Shown in pieces: positions 24,390 through 34,263 of a DNA stretch of 64,000 nucleotides. The stretch comes from Portunus trituberculatus (lineage: Eukaryota > Arthropoda > Malacostraca > Decapoda > Portunidae). The notes beneath the pieces were generated by a model, which did no database searches, was not told the origin of the DNA, and worked only from the letters and a program-made list of their open reading frames with translations. The stretch lies in assembly GCF_017591435.1 (NCBI RefSeq), contig NC_059304.1, positions 30,745,861 through 30,809,860 of the forward strand. Reading direction: 5' to 3'. A program made the translations under genes and the position numbers. Within the stretch, counting starts at the first letter, position 1. Every line of letters begins with the position of its first letter.

Positions 24390-24955
24390 GCCATAGCAAG
24401 CAGACGCTCGCTACGGTGCTCGTACTTTCAGCCTGCTTTTTCCGCAGACATACACTTCCCACCTCTCCCAAACAAGTATCATTTCACTTGTAATGTTGCA
24501 CTGCAGCCAGCTGACATAGTGACATGTAAAATTTTTGTGCCTCTGCACTTAAATTTTCAAATCAAGCATTTTGTCAGCGATTGCATTCTCCCCCCCCTCC
24601 TCCCTTCCTTTCTCTTACCCACCCAACCCCCATCGTCTTTCAACGGTCATCGCCTCCGTTGCTACCTCCCTCCTCCTCCCCCGCTCTCTCCTCGAGCTCC
24701 ATCTCCTCCTTTCCCCCCACCCACCCTCTACTCCCTTTCCCTCCCTACCACCCACCACCCCCCCAACACCCACCTACATCCTTACTGCTCTCTCCCCCAA
24801 CCCTTATCGCCTAACTGCTGCACGCTCCCCCCTTTTCCCTTCCTCCTCCCTTTATTTTTCCACTCAACCCATTTCTAACCATCTGCTCCCCCCGACACAT
24901 CAGCCTACAAGCCCCATTCCCCATCTTTCCCTTCCCATCTCCATTTTGTTCCTTG

Positions 24956-24957
<2 letters not shown>
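24390..24957. other. Polypyrimidine-rich interval
   Basis: Strongly C/T-biased DNA between two (CA)n tracts. Proline/serine/leucine-rich frames result from composition. No gene recognised. Confidence 0.6.

Positions 24958-25024
<67 letters not shown>
24958..25024. repeat. (CA)n microsatellite, about 66 bp
   Basis: A pure CA tract ending in ATACATAC. Confidence 0.95.
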
Positions 25025-25027
<3 letters not shown>

Positions 25028-25186
25028 TACATACACATTACCCCTGCCCACCACCCCTTTTTCTCTCCACCGAAATTTTTTTTTTATTCATTTATTTTTT
25101 ATTTATTGTATTCACTTATTTATTTACCCTTTTTCGCACGTCTTGTTCCATTTACAAGTTCTTGCCGTAGCGCCCTGCTCCCGTAC

Positions 25187-25327
25187 ACTGATGAGACTCC
25201 TACCCGTGGTGAGGATTAGCCTCACGAGAGATGGAGGTCACTATAGCGTGACACATCAGTTTAGTGCCCGGGAGTGAAGGTGGCCCCCGTTAGGTAGCTG
25301 TAGGTGTTAGGCTCCCCTCCGCGGGGC
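25187..25327 (+). other. Candidate structured RNA segment upstream of LINE-C
   Basis: ACTGATG (25187-25193) pairs perfectly with CATCAGT (25254-25260). The loop encloses two perfect hairpins, GTGAGG/CCTCAC (25209-25225) and GTCAC/GTGAC (25237-25252). A third hairpin, CCCC/GGGG, follows near 25315-25327. This GC-rich block lies about 400 bases before the LINE-C ATG, so it may be part of its 5' UTR. No known ribozyme consensus was matched. Confidence 0.35.
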
Positions 25328-25476
25328 GAGACTTGAGCATCCCGACGTCACTCCTCACACACCCCGCCTGTGGGATGGGGTAGTAGACAGAGGGCCAGGG
25401 CTCAAGTTTAGGTAGGATGCGTTTCATGCTTTCTATTGACATAATGTTCCTTCAAACCTTACGGGAGGGCGCGTAG

Positions 25477-25478
<2 letters not shown>

Positions 25479-25554
<76 letters not shown>

Positions 25555-25602
25555 TCCAAGTGAACACGCACACACGCACGCACAGCACCGCACACATGTA
25601 AG

Positions 25603-25657
<55 letters not shown>

Positions 25658-25692
25658 GCGCGCACAGACACGCACACACACACACACACACA
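25479..25692. repeat. Interrupted (CA)n microsatellite
   Basis: Two CA tracts (25479-25549 and about 25608-25692) separated by a CG-containing CA-rich spacer. They lie between the structured block and the LINE-C ORF. Confidence 0.95.
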
Positions 25693-25733
25693 CATACAAA
25701 TTCATCCTGTCATATGCAGCCGTCACACGCATC

Positions 25734-26369
25734 ATGGCCTCCGGACACTCCCCTTCAGTAGCACCACCCACCTCCGCTCACCGCCAATGCTTAGTGTGTT
25801 TGGATCCTATTTCTACATACACCCGCGATGGAGTCACGGCGTGCCGGGCCTGCAGGGCTTTCTTCAGAAGGCAAAGTCTCCGCCCCAGTCAAGGAGTTGC
25901 TTGTCCCCGCCGAGGCGACTGCCAACAAGTTCGCCGTGGACCTGCAGCTTGCGCACCTTGCCGCCTACGCCGCTGCCTTGACGCTGGGCTCTCCGCCGAC
26001 CCAATGTCAAGCAGTCAGGAGACCTCCGAGGAAGACAGGTCCCTCTGCCACTCGTGCAATCAAGTCAACCGCCTCAAAGGAATCCTGACATGCTCCCAAT
26101 GCGGCCGCGTCCATCACCTCTCCTGTGCCAAAATCACACAAGCCCAGGCTGCCGTAATCACAGTTTGGCACTGCAACGACTGCCTTCGGTCCTCCCTTCT
26201 GCAAGACGCGGTCCACGATGCAGTCCCCGCCAACGAGACTCCACCCACCGACATGGCCGCCGCATTGGCCGCCCTCAGAGCGCGAACCAGGCTTCTGCAA
26301 CACGTCCCCCCGCCGTCACCGCCACCGCGTTGCTTCGGATCTCGCCAGTGCCATTACAGCCGCCCTTGA
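25734..26369 (+). pseudogene. LINE-C N-terminal region: nuclear-receptor DNA-binding-domain-like C4 fingers plus PHD finger
   Basis: Residues 19-85 match the nuclear receptor DNA-binding domain. All eight zinc Cys are present (19, 22, 37, 40, 57, 63, 73, 76), with the FFRR P-box helix after the fourth Cys, and Cx5C, Cx9C and Cx2C spacing. The typical RLRRCLDAGL helix follows. Residues 105-150 are a C4HC3 PHD finger (Cys 105/108, 120/123, His 128, Cys 131, Cys 147/150, Trp 145). In hosts, the first domain binds DNA hormone-response half-sites and the second usually reads histone H3 tails. A LINE would plausibly use them for target choice; that is inference. Finger 1 is one residue longer than usual. 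This 5' region is open and uninterrupted. Confidence 0.8.
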
Positions 26370-26479
26370 GCAGGGTACTCCCCTCACTTGGTGGCGTCTA
26401 TTTTCCTATATGTTCCAAAGCCCCCTCGCCGAACCTGCCAACCCACCCCATTCCACTGAGCCAGCTCCCCAGTACAACC

Positions 26480-27530
26480 CTAGTGAAGCTAATGACGCCA
26501 GCACCATCACCTTCTCTCGACGTGTCCAAAAAAAATGTGCCGACGGAGACATTCGCGCTGCCCTCCGTCTCTTAACGACCTCTGACACCTTCATCTCCCC
26601 CAGTGAGCAAACTGCCGATGCTCTCCGCGCCAAACATCCCCCTGCTGAAGCTGATGAGGAGCCTCCTGAGATGCCGGACCCTGACCAGCACCGCCTCACC
26701 ATCACCGAGTCCGACGTTATGGCTGCCATCAAGTCGTCCGCCCCAGGCTCTGCTGCTGGCCTAGATGGATTACGACCCCCTCCATCTGATGCAGCTGGTG
26801 GCTAGATTCACTGCTGAGGCGGGGCAACGGCTTCTCCGCGCTTTGACCGAGCTCTGCAACGCTGCTATCGCTGGAGAACTTCCCGCCCACGCGACGCAAA
26901 CATTTTACAGTGCAAGCCTCACTGCCATCAGAAAAAAGGACGGTGGCATCCGACCCATTGCGGTGGGGTCCATTTACCGAAGGTTAGCATCCAAGATTTT
27001 GGCCAAACGCATGTCTTCCGCCCTTGCCCCTGAACTACAGCCTGTCCAGCTTGGCGTCGGCGTGCGCATGGGTTGTGAGGCCGCTGTCCACGCCGTGCGT
27101 GATCACTCTGATGCGCACACCGGCTCGCCAGGCCACATCATCGTGAAGCTAGACCTCACCAACGCTTTCAACACTGTCCACAGGTCAGCAGTACTCCGTG
27201 AGGTTGTCCGCCGCTTTCCTCCTGCTGCTCCTCTAGTGTCTCAAGCCTACTCTCAGCCCTCGCCCCTCCACTTTGGCCCTACTCGCCTCTGGTCTTGCCG
27301 TGGCGTGCAACAGGGCGACCCCCTGGGCCCCATACTTTTCGCTCTCGCCCTAGACACAGCAATACGACACCTCCGTTCACCCTCAACCTCTGGTTTCTGG
27401 ACGACGGCACACTAGCTGGGCCCAAAGATGTTGTTGCTGCAGACCTACATAGTTTGATACCATCACTGCAGGACCTAGGCCTCACCTTAAATGAGAGCAA
27501 GTGTGAGGTAATCCATCTCGATGATCCAGG
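26480..27530 (+). pseudogene. LINE-C reverse transcriptase
   Basis: Three adjacent frames give ITESDVMAAIKSSAPGSAAG (RT block 0-1 region), GGIRPIAVGSIYRRLASKI, VKLDLTNAFNTVHR, CRGVQQGDPLGPILFALAL and the catalytic box WFLDDGT (about 27391-27411). The box is LDD instead of the ADD of LINE-A and LINE-B. A KCEV block follows near 27500. Frameshifts lie near 26770 and 27390. The family copies RNA onto nicked target DNA. Confidence 0.85.
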
Positions 27531-27978
27531 TAACACAAACACTCCAGACATGGGCCACGCAGTACCCATGGTGGATAGCGTCGCCGACAAGGCCGCCAAT
27601 CCCGGCCCCAGCAACGTCGCTGAGACCCTCGCCAACAACGCCGAGAACCCTGGCCCTCACACTGACGATCCCTTCCCACTGCCCTCCGCACATCACTCAC
27701 ACGTCTGTCTATACTGGGCTCCCCATCCACTCCCATAGCAGCGACGAGGCCCTTGGAAAAATCAAGAACACAACAAGACTCCTCATTGACAGAACATCCA
27801 ACATTGGCAGCCACGCTGCCCTCTTTTTCTTGTCGAGGTACGCAGCGGTACCGAGGGCCACATACCTACTACGCTCAGCACCTGTCCATGCAGCCAGCGA
27901 ATCATTAAGAGAGATCGACGAGTTGATGCGGCATGCAATATCTCAGTGCTGCAACGTCCAGCTTGACAGCAATTCTTC

Positions 27979-28921
27979 TTGGACACAAGCCTCCTTGCCA
28001 CTCCGTTACGGGGCTTGGGTGTGAGACGGTTGATAGATGTAGCACTGCCAGCTTACATCGCTTCATTAGAGGCCTCCAGGGACCTGGTCTGTACCATCAA
28101 CCGCCGCCCCAACGGCGACAGACTGGATCGCTTGGACTCTGCTGTAGCGATGTTTCGTAACACCCAGTGCCCAGACCTGAACGCAGAGCTGGGGCTTCGG
28201 CAAAGGACCCTTGACGGTGCAGCCTCGCAACACCGCCTTGATGACCTCCTCAGCCATGCCAACCAGGTCAACCGCGCTCGGCTCCTCGCTGCCACAGCAC
28301 CGCACAGCGGAGCCTGGCTCTCTGCTATCCCCGTAGAGAGTCTCGGCCTCCTCCTCCCCGATGATGCTGTACGAATAAATGTTGCATTGAGGCTGGGCCT
28401 GCGGGTTCAACAGCCTCACCGCTGCCGCTGTGGAGCCTTAACAGACGCCCTAGGCCACCACAGTTTGTCCTGCCAGCGGAATCCCGGACGCCTGCCACGC
28501 CACGCTGCTCTCAACGACGTGGTGTACCGCGCCCTGGCTGCCGCTGGGATAGTGGCCACCCTTGAACCCCGAGGCCTGGATCGTGGGGACGGACGCCGCC
28601 CAGACGGCATTACAGTCTTTCCTTCAGACGAGGCAAGATGTTGATGTGGGATGCCACCTGCGTAAACACCTTCTGCAGCACCCACATTAATGACTGTGCC
28701 TTGGCTGCTGGGGCAGCGGCTCGCGCCGCCGAACATCGCAAGCGCCATCGCTACGAGGACCTGGCCCGGAGGTATGATTTCTCACCGCTTGCTGTGGAGA
28801 CTAGCGGTGTGCTCGGGCCAGACTTCAGTGACTTACTGTATGATATTGGCAGAAGAATCACCCAACGCAGCGGGAGCCTCGAGAGACAGGTTGGCTGCGG
28901 CAACGCATCAGCCTTGCTGTA
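27979..28921 (+). pseudogene. LINE-C C-terminal restriction-like endonuclease
   Basis: In the frame 27979-28644, C149, C151, H160/H161 and C165 form the CCHC motif that precedes restriction-like nucleases of R2-type LINEs. RRPDG (residues 206-210) is the catalytic PD motif. After a frameshift near 28640 the WDAT motif (28647-28658) supplies the expected downstream acidic site. The frame continues to 28921 and ends before a short 3' UTR. This domain nicks the target DNA for priming. Confidence 0.75.
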
Positions 28922-29090
28922 GCGCGGGGCAACGCAGCTGCAATCTGCGGGCCCCATTAGTTGCCAAAAGGCCCACTATAAATCATATTTTGTACCCATA
29001 TGTATAAATAGTAAAGTTGTTTTGCCTGAGTGAATGCCCATGTACGTGCTTGTACGCATGCCAGTATGAAAGTAGGGAAAAAAAAAAAAT

Positions 29091-31123
29091 CTCTACTTTC
29101 CATAACAGTCTCTCGTGAGGTACCTTGTCAAAAGCTTTCTTTAAATCCAAATATACACAGTCCATCCATCCTCTCTCTCTGTATTTTGTCAACCACTCTT
29201 GAATAAAAGCTCAGTAGATTTGTTACACATGACCTCCCTTTCCTGAAGCCAAATTGATGATCCGATAATAACTTATGATCCTCCAGGAACCGTATCCAAT
29301 ATTTCTTTATCACCCTCTCACAAATCTTACCGACCACACTTGTTAGAGACACAGGTCTATAGTTAAGAGGCTCTTCCTTACTGCCTCCCTTATAAATGGG
29401 CACCACTTCAGCTCTCTTCCACTCTACTGGTACTTCCCTGTTTCTAATGAGCACCTTATAATATCATATAATGGATCAATCAATTCTTCTCTACACTCCT
29501 TCAATAATTTTCCTGAAACTTCATCTGGTCCCATCGCTTTATCATCTTTAAGTTCCTCCAACATTTTATATAACTCCTTTTAGGTATCTTAATGTCCTCC
29601 ATGTGCACATTTCCTTGTACATTCTGTGGCTTTACAAACATTGTTTCTTTAGTAAATACTTGCTGAAACCTATTATTTAGCAATTCCGCTATATTCTTAG
29701 GGTCATCTACTATCCCTTGCTCTCCTTTTAATCTTTCAATGGACTCTCTCTTTTAAGTTTACCATTTATGAACCTGTAAAACAATTTTGGATGTTCCTTA
29801 CTCTTGTCTACAATATCTTTTTCAAATTTTCTTTCTTCCTCCTCCTTACCCTCACATACTCATTTCTTGCCACTCTATAATTCTCCTTATTTAGTATATT
29901 CCTGCTCTTTTCCATCTTTTCCAAGCCACATCTCTCTTTTCCTTAGCCTTAACACAAGTTGCATTAAACCAATCCTTTCTTCCTTCCTCTCTTGGTTTAT
30001 ACTTTGGTACAAATTTCATAACTCCTTCTTTATAATATTTCATAAAAATCTCATATTTCTTTTGCACTTCTCTGATTTGTAACATCTCCTCCCAATCTAA
30101 TTTTCTGAAATAATTTTTCAAACTTTCTGTGTCCATCTTTCTATAATTCAATCTACCACTCCTGTATGTCTCGTCCTTCCTTCGCTGTGTTGTTGCTATC
30201 TGCATTTCCATAACCACATGATCACTCTTTCCCAAAGGACACTTGTATTGTATATCTCCACATAGGTACACTTCTCTTGTTAACACCAAATCCAGTCTAG
30301 CCGGTTCATCATCTCCTCTATATCTAGTATTTTCCTTCACCCTCTGTTCCATCATATTTTCCATCATTAGATTAAGAAATCTCTCTCCCCATGCTTCTTC
30401 TCCAACACCACTTACTAGATTTTCCCAATCCACCTCCTTACAATTAAAATCTCCTACTAGTATCACCTTTCTTTTTCCAGATAATACACTTTCCAAACTC
30501 TGTAAAGTATCCTTGATCATATTGTCGTATTCCCTTAATGTCCAAGAATTTGTTTTAGGAGGTACATAGGTCACCATGATTATTAATTCTTTTCCATCAC
30601 TTTTTATCCTTATGCTTATCACTTCTGCGTTGTTCTTCCCATACCAAACCTTATCCACATTTATTTATTTCTTCGTCATAATCATAACTCCTCCTCCACC
30701 TTTACTCTCCCTATCCTTTCTCCATATATTATATTTATTATCCAAATTTATCTTTGTTTTTTCATGCAATTTTGTCTCAGTCAAACACACTATATCAGGC
30801 TTCTCCACTATCATATAGTCTTGCAATTCCAATCTACTTGACAGTATCCCATCTATATTAGTATACATTACGGTCCACCCACTGCTCCCTCTAGGGTTCC
30901 TCCGTATTCCTTCTTTCCACATACCACTTTCTGACTCTCTCTCCTATAACTCTCCAAAAACTTTTCTCTTTCCTCCTCAGACCGCTCATCATTTTTCCTT
31001 CTCGCCTCTTCCACCAATTCCTTATATCTTCTCCTCTCTTCCTCATTTCTATTCTTTCTCACAAACACCTCTTTACAACCTTCTATCTCTCTTAACTTTG
31101 ATGTTCTATATAGGACATCCTCC
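29091..31123 (-). mobile_element. LINE-B copy 3 (divergent subfamily), truncated, cut by scaffold gap
   Basis: On the minus strand: the end of ORF1 (about 31123-30920), endonuclease (30922-29891, VGDFNCKEVDWENL and PARLDLVLTREV motifs) and the first RT blocks (29454-29128: VPVEWKRAEVVPIYKGG, then FGFRKGRSCV). The RT is cut at about 29091, exactly where LINE-C ends. The sequence is clearly diverged from copies 1, 2, 4 and 5. Its 5' end is lost in the N run. Confidence 0.85.
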
Positions 31124-31623
31124 NNNNNNNNNNNNNNNNNNNNNNNNNNNNNNNNNNNNNNNNNNNNNNNNNNNNNNNNNNNNNNNNNNNNNNNNNNNNN
31201 NNNNNNNNNNNNNNNNNNNNNNNNNNNNNNNNNNNNNNNNNNNNNNNNNNNNNNNNNNNNNNNNNNNNNNNNNNNNNNNNNNNNNNNNNNNNNNNNNNNN
31301 NNNNNNNNNNNNNNNNNNNNNNNNNNNNNNNNNNNNNNNNNNNNNNNNNNNNNNNNNNNNNNNNNNNNNNNNNNNNNNNNNNNNNNNNNNNNNNNNNNNN
31401 NNNNNNNNNNNNNNNNNNNNNNNNNNNNNNNNNNNNNNNNNNNNNNNNNNNNNNNNNNNNNNNNNNNNNNNNNNNNNNNNNNNNNNNNNNNNNNNNNNNN
31501 NNNNNNNNNNNNNNNNNNNNNNNNNNNNNNNNNNNNNNNNNNNNNNNNNNNNNNNNNNNNNNNNNNNNNNNNNNNNNNNNNNNNNNNNNNNNNNNNNNNN
31601 NNNNNNNNNNNNNNNNNNNNNNN
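31124..31623. other. Scaffold gap, 500 N
   Basis: Exactly 500 N, a fixed-size placeholder. Gypsy-1 internal sequence of the right arm would lie here, because its 3' LTR and the start of the interior are visible immediately right of the gap. Confidence 0.98.
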
Positions 31624-31671
31624 CATTGTCTTAAGATTATGTTTGTTCTCCTTACAATCTTGAGGGGGAGA

Positions 31672-31826
31672 TGTAGGAGTTTTAGTTTCTTGAGAGAGCT
31701 GGCAACTGCGAGCCAGGCTCAAGGACGCATTCAGTGGAGGCGGCAGTGAGACGCCGGCCAGCTTACTGTACACTTGCTGTTATTATACCCACGTCCAGCC
31801 GCTCTGTGTTTCTCTTCAATCCCACA
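31672..31826 (+). repeat. Gypsy-1 3' LTR, right arm copy
   Basis: 155 bp in inverted orientation, with the polypurine tract GAGGGGGAGA on its left and AACAC (reverse complement of GTGTT) at 31827-31831. The identical flank shows it is the same insertion as 6711-6865. At the two sites where the two left-arm LTRs differ, it agrees with 11330-11484, and it has one private difference. Confidence 0.9.
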
Positions 31827-31831
31827 AACAC

Positions 31832-32272
31832 CAATTACAAAGACCACTACTACTAACAATAATAATAATAATAATAAGGATAATAATAATACTGCTGTTA
31901 CTACTACTACTACTACTACTACTCCTACCAATATTGATGTTAACACTAATACCATTACTGCTACTACTACTAGCTGGCTGCTGCTGCTGTTACTATTAAT
32001 ACTACTGCTGACCACCTAATACTACTATTGCTGCTGCTGCTGCTGGCCTGCTGTTACCTGCTGCACCACCTATGCTCGACTACTACTACTCTGCTATTAC
32101 TACTAATAAAACTGCTGCTTTTTGCTCACTGCTGCCACCTGCTGCTGGGCTGCTGTATGACAACAAGGTGCTGCTACTGCTATTGCAACTGCTGCTATTG
32201 TTGTTATTGCTGCTACTGCTGTTATTGCTATTACTATGACCGCTGTTGCGGTCAATATTGCTGTTGCTGCAA

Positions 32273-32324
<52 letters not shown>

Positions 32325-33909
32325 GTTGGTTGCATAATCATGCCAATGCTGTAATGCCATTGCTGCACCACTATTGCTGCTTGAGTTACTGCCACTGCTA
32401 CTACTGCTGCCAAATAACGTTTGTGTTGCTACTGCTGTTGCATCTGCTGCTACTGCTGCTGCTGCTGCTACTGCTACCACTACTACTATTACCACTATTA
32501 CCACTGCAATTATTACTACCACTGCCACCACCACCACCACTGTTGCTACTACTACTATTGCTTCTGCTACTACTACTATTGCTGCTTGTGCTGCAACAAC
32601 AACTGCTACTGCTGCTACTGCTACTACTACTGCTACTATCCATTTTTGTCTTTCCTTCCTCGTCGGGGATGGTGGTAGCAGTAGCAGCAGTAGTAGTAAT
32701 AAGTGTGTGTGTAGTGGTAGTAGTAATAGTAATAGTAGTAGTAGTAAGTAGTGTAATAATAAAAGTAGTGGTATTAGTGTGTGTGTGTGTGTGTGTGTAG
32801 TATTAGTAGTAGTAGTAGTAATGGTAGACGTAGTAATAGCAGCAGTTGTGGTGGACAGTGGTAGTAGTAACTGTAATAGTAGTAGTAGTAGTAGTAGTAG
32901 TAGTAAGTAGTAGTAAGGCAGTTCTTCTATTACTGTTAGTGCCACTACAACTACTACTACTACTACTACTACTACTAGTATTACTGCAACTATTACTACT
33001 ACGACTGCTAGTGTAACTACTACTACTGCTACAACTACTACTACTACTGCTACTGCTACTGCTGCCATGGATGCTACTACTGCTACTGCTGCTGCTGTCA
33101 CTATTAATATTGCCGGCACCACTACACCTGCTACTGCTACTGCTACTGCTACTGCTGCTGCTGCTGCCGCGTTTGCTGGTTGCTGATAATGCTTCTGCTA
33201 CTGCCACCTGCTACTGCTAACATACATTACGAGATACCATTGCCACTATTATGCGCTACTGCTATTAATAATGGTAACGGTGTTGCAGCAAACTACTATT
33301 AGCTTCTGCCACTGCTACTGCTGCTACTACTGCTGCTGCAACTACTGCTACTACTGCTACAACTACTACTACTACTACTGCTACTATAACTACTACTACT
33401 ACTACTATCCCTCCTTATCTTCCCCTTCCCATTTCACAGGGAGGGTGGTGGTAGTACTAGTAGTAGTAATAGTACTGTTAGTAGCAGCAGCAGTAGAGGT
33501 GGACTCCGGTTGTATTAATTGTAATAGTAGTAGTAGCAACACTAATAATAATGCAGTGGTAACCGTGGTGGTGGACAGCAGTAGTGGTGTAATAATGTAA
33601 CAGCAGTAAGTAACCAATAATAGTAATAATATTAATAGCAGTAGTGTGTTAAGCAGTTGTTGTTATTGATAGTAGTAGTAGTAGCATTAGTATATAATAG
33701 TAAGTAAAATGTAATAATAACACCAATTGGTGGACAGTAGGTAGTAGTAGTAGTAATAATGCAGTAGTAGTGTGTAGCGTTGTTAGTAATGGCAGTAGTA
33801 GTAGTAATAACAGCAACAGCAGTAGTGGTGGACAGAGGTAGCAATAACTGCAGTGTAGTAGTAGTAGTAGTGTATAATAGTAGTAGCAGTAGTATTAGGT
33901 AGTAGTTAG

Positions 33910-33945
<36 letters not shown>

Positions 33946-34132
33946 AAAGTAGCAGTAGTAGCAGTGGTACAGGTGGACAGCAGTAGTAGTAGCAGCAGCA
34001 GTAGTAGCAGTAGCAGTGCAGCAGTAGCAGCAGCAGTAGCAGTAGCAGCAACAGTAGCAGCAGTAGCAGGCAGTAGCAGTAGTAGCAGTTAGTAGCAGTA
34101 GCAGTAGTAGCAGCAGCAGTGTAGCAGTCAGC

Positions 34133-34171
<39 letters not shown>

Positions 34172-34227
34172 TGTTGTATTAGTAATAGAGCTGGTGGTGG
34201 TGATATAGTAATAGGTGATATTAGTAA

Positions 34228-34262
<35 letters not shown>

Positions 34263-34263
34263 T
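31832..34263. repeat. Compound trinucleotide array, right arm
   Basis: ACT/CTG/ATT/AGT tracts with a (GT)n at about 32779-32798. It is the inverted partner of 4604-6660 with large length differences. Apparent 100-340 residue frames are repeat artefacts. Confidence 0.9.

Larger units (their letters stand above)
25734..29090 (+). mobile_element. LINE-C: restriction-endonuclease-type LINE with nuclear-receptor-like and PHD fingers
   Basis: From the ATG at 25734 the successive frames give nuclear-receptor-type zinc fingers, a PHD finger, reverse transcriptase and a C-terminal restriction-like endonuclease with a CCHC motif. This is the R2/NeSL-type domain order, with no APE endonuclease. Frameshifts near 26330, 26770, 27390, 27740, 28010 and 28640 break a single ancestral ORF. 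The 3' UTR ends in A12 at about 29079-29090. The element is GC-rich, unlike the flanking LINE-B. On the right it directly abuts a LINE-B copy cut within its RT, consistent with insertion there. The clade assignment is inferred from domain order. Confidence 0.85.

Noticed and set aside
24571..25170. 199-codon Pro/Ser/Leu-rich frame
   Set aside because: Polypyrimidine composition plus (CA)n; no domain.
25187..25260. Hammerhead ribozyme (CTGATGAG motif)
   Set aside because: The second core element GAAA and the cleavage triplet are absent at the expected places.
30868..31773. 301-codon frame across the N run
   Set aside because: Joined only through 500 N; the two sides belong to LINE-B and to a Gypsy-1 LTR. 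The frames across 46843-47342 are the same kind of artefact.
32103..33122. 339-codon Val/Ala/Leu-rich frame
   Set aside because: Largest frame of the right arm, but again composed of trinucleotide repeat.
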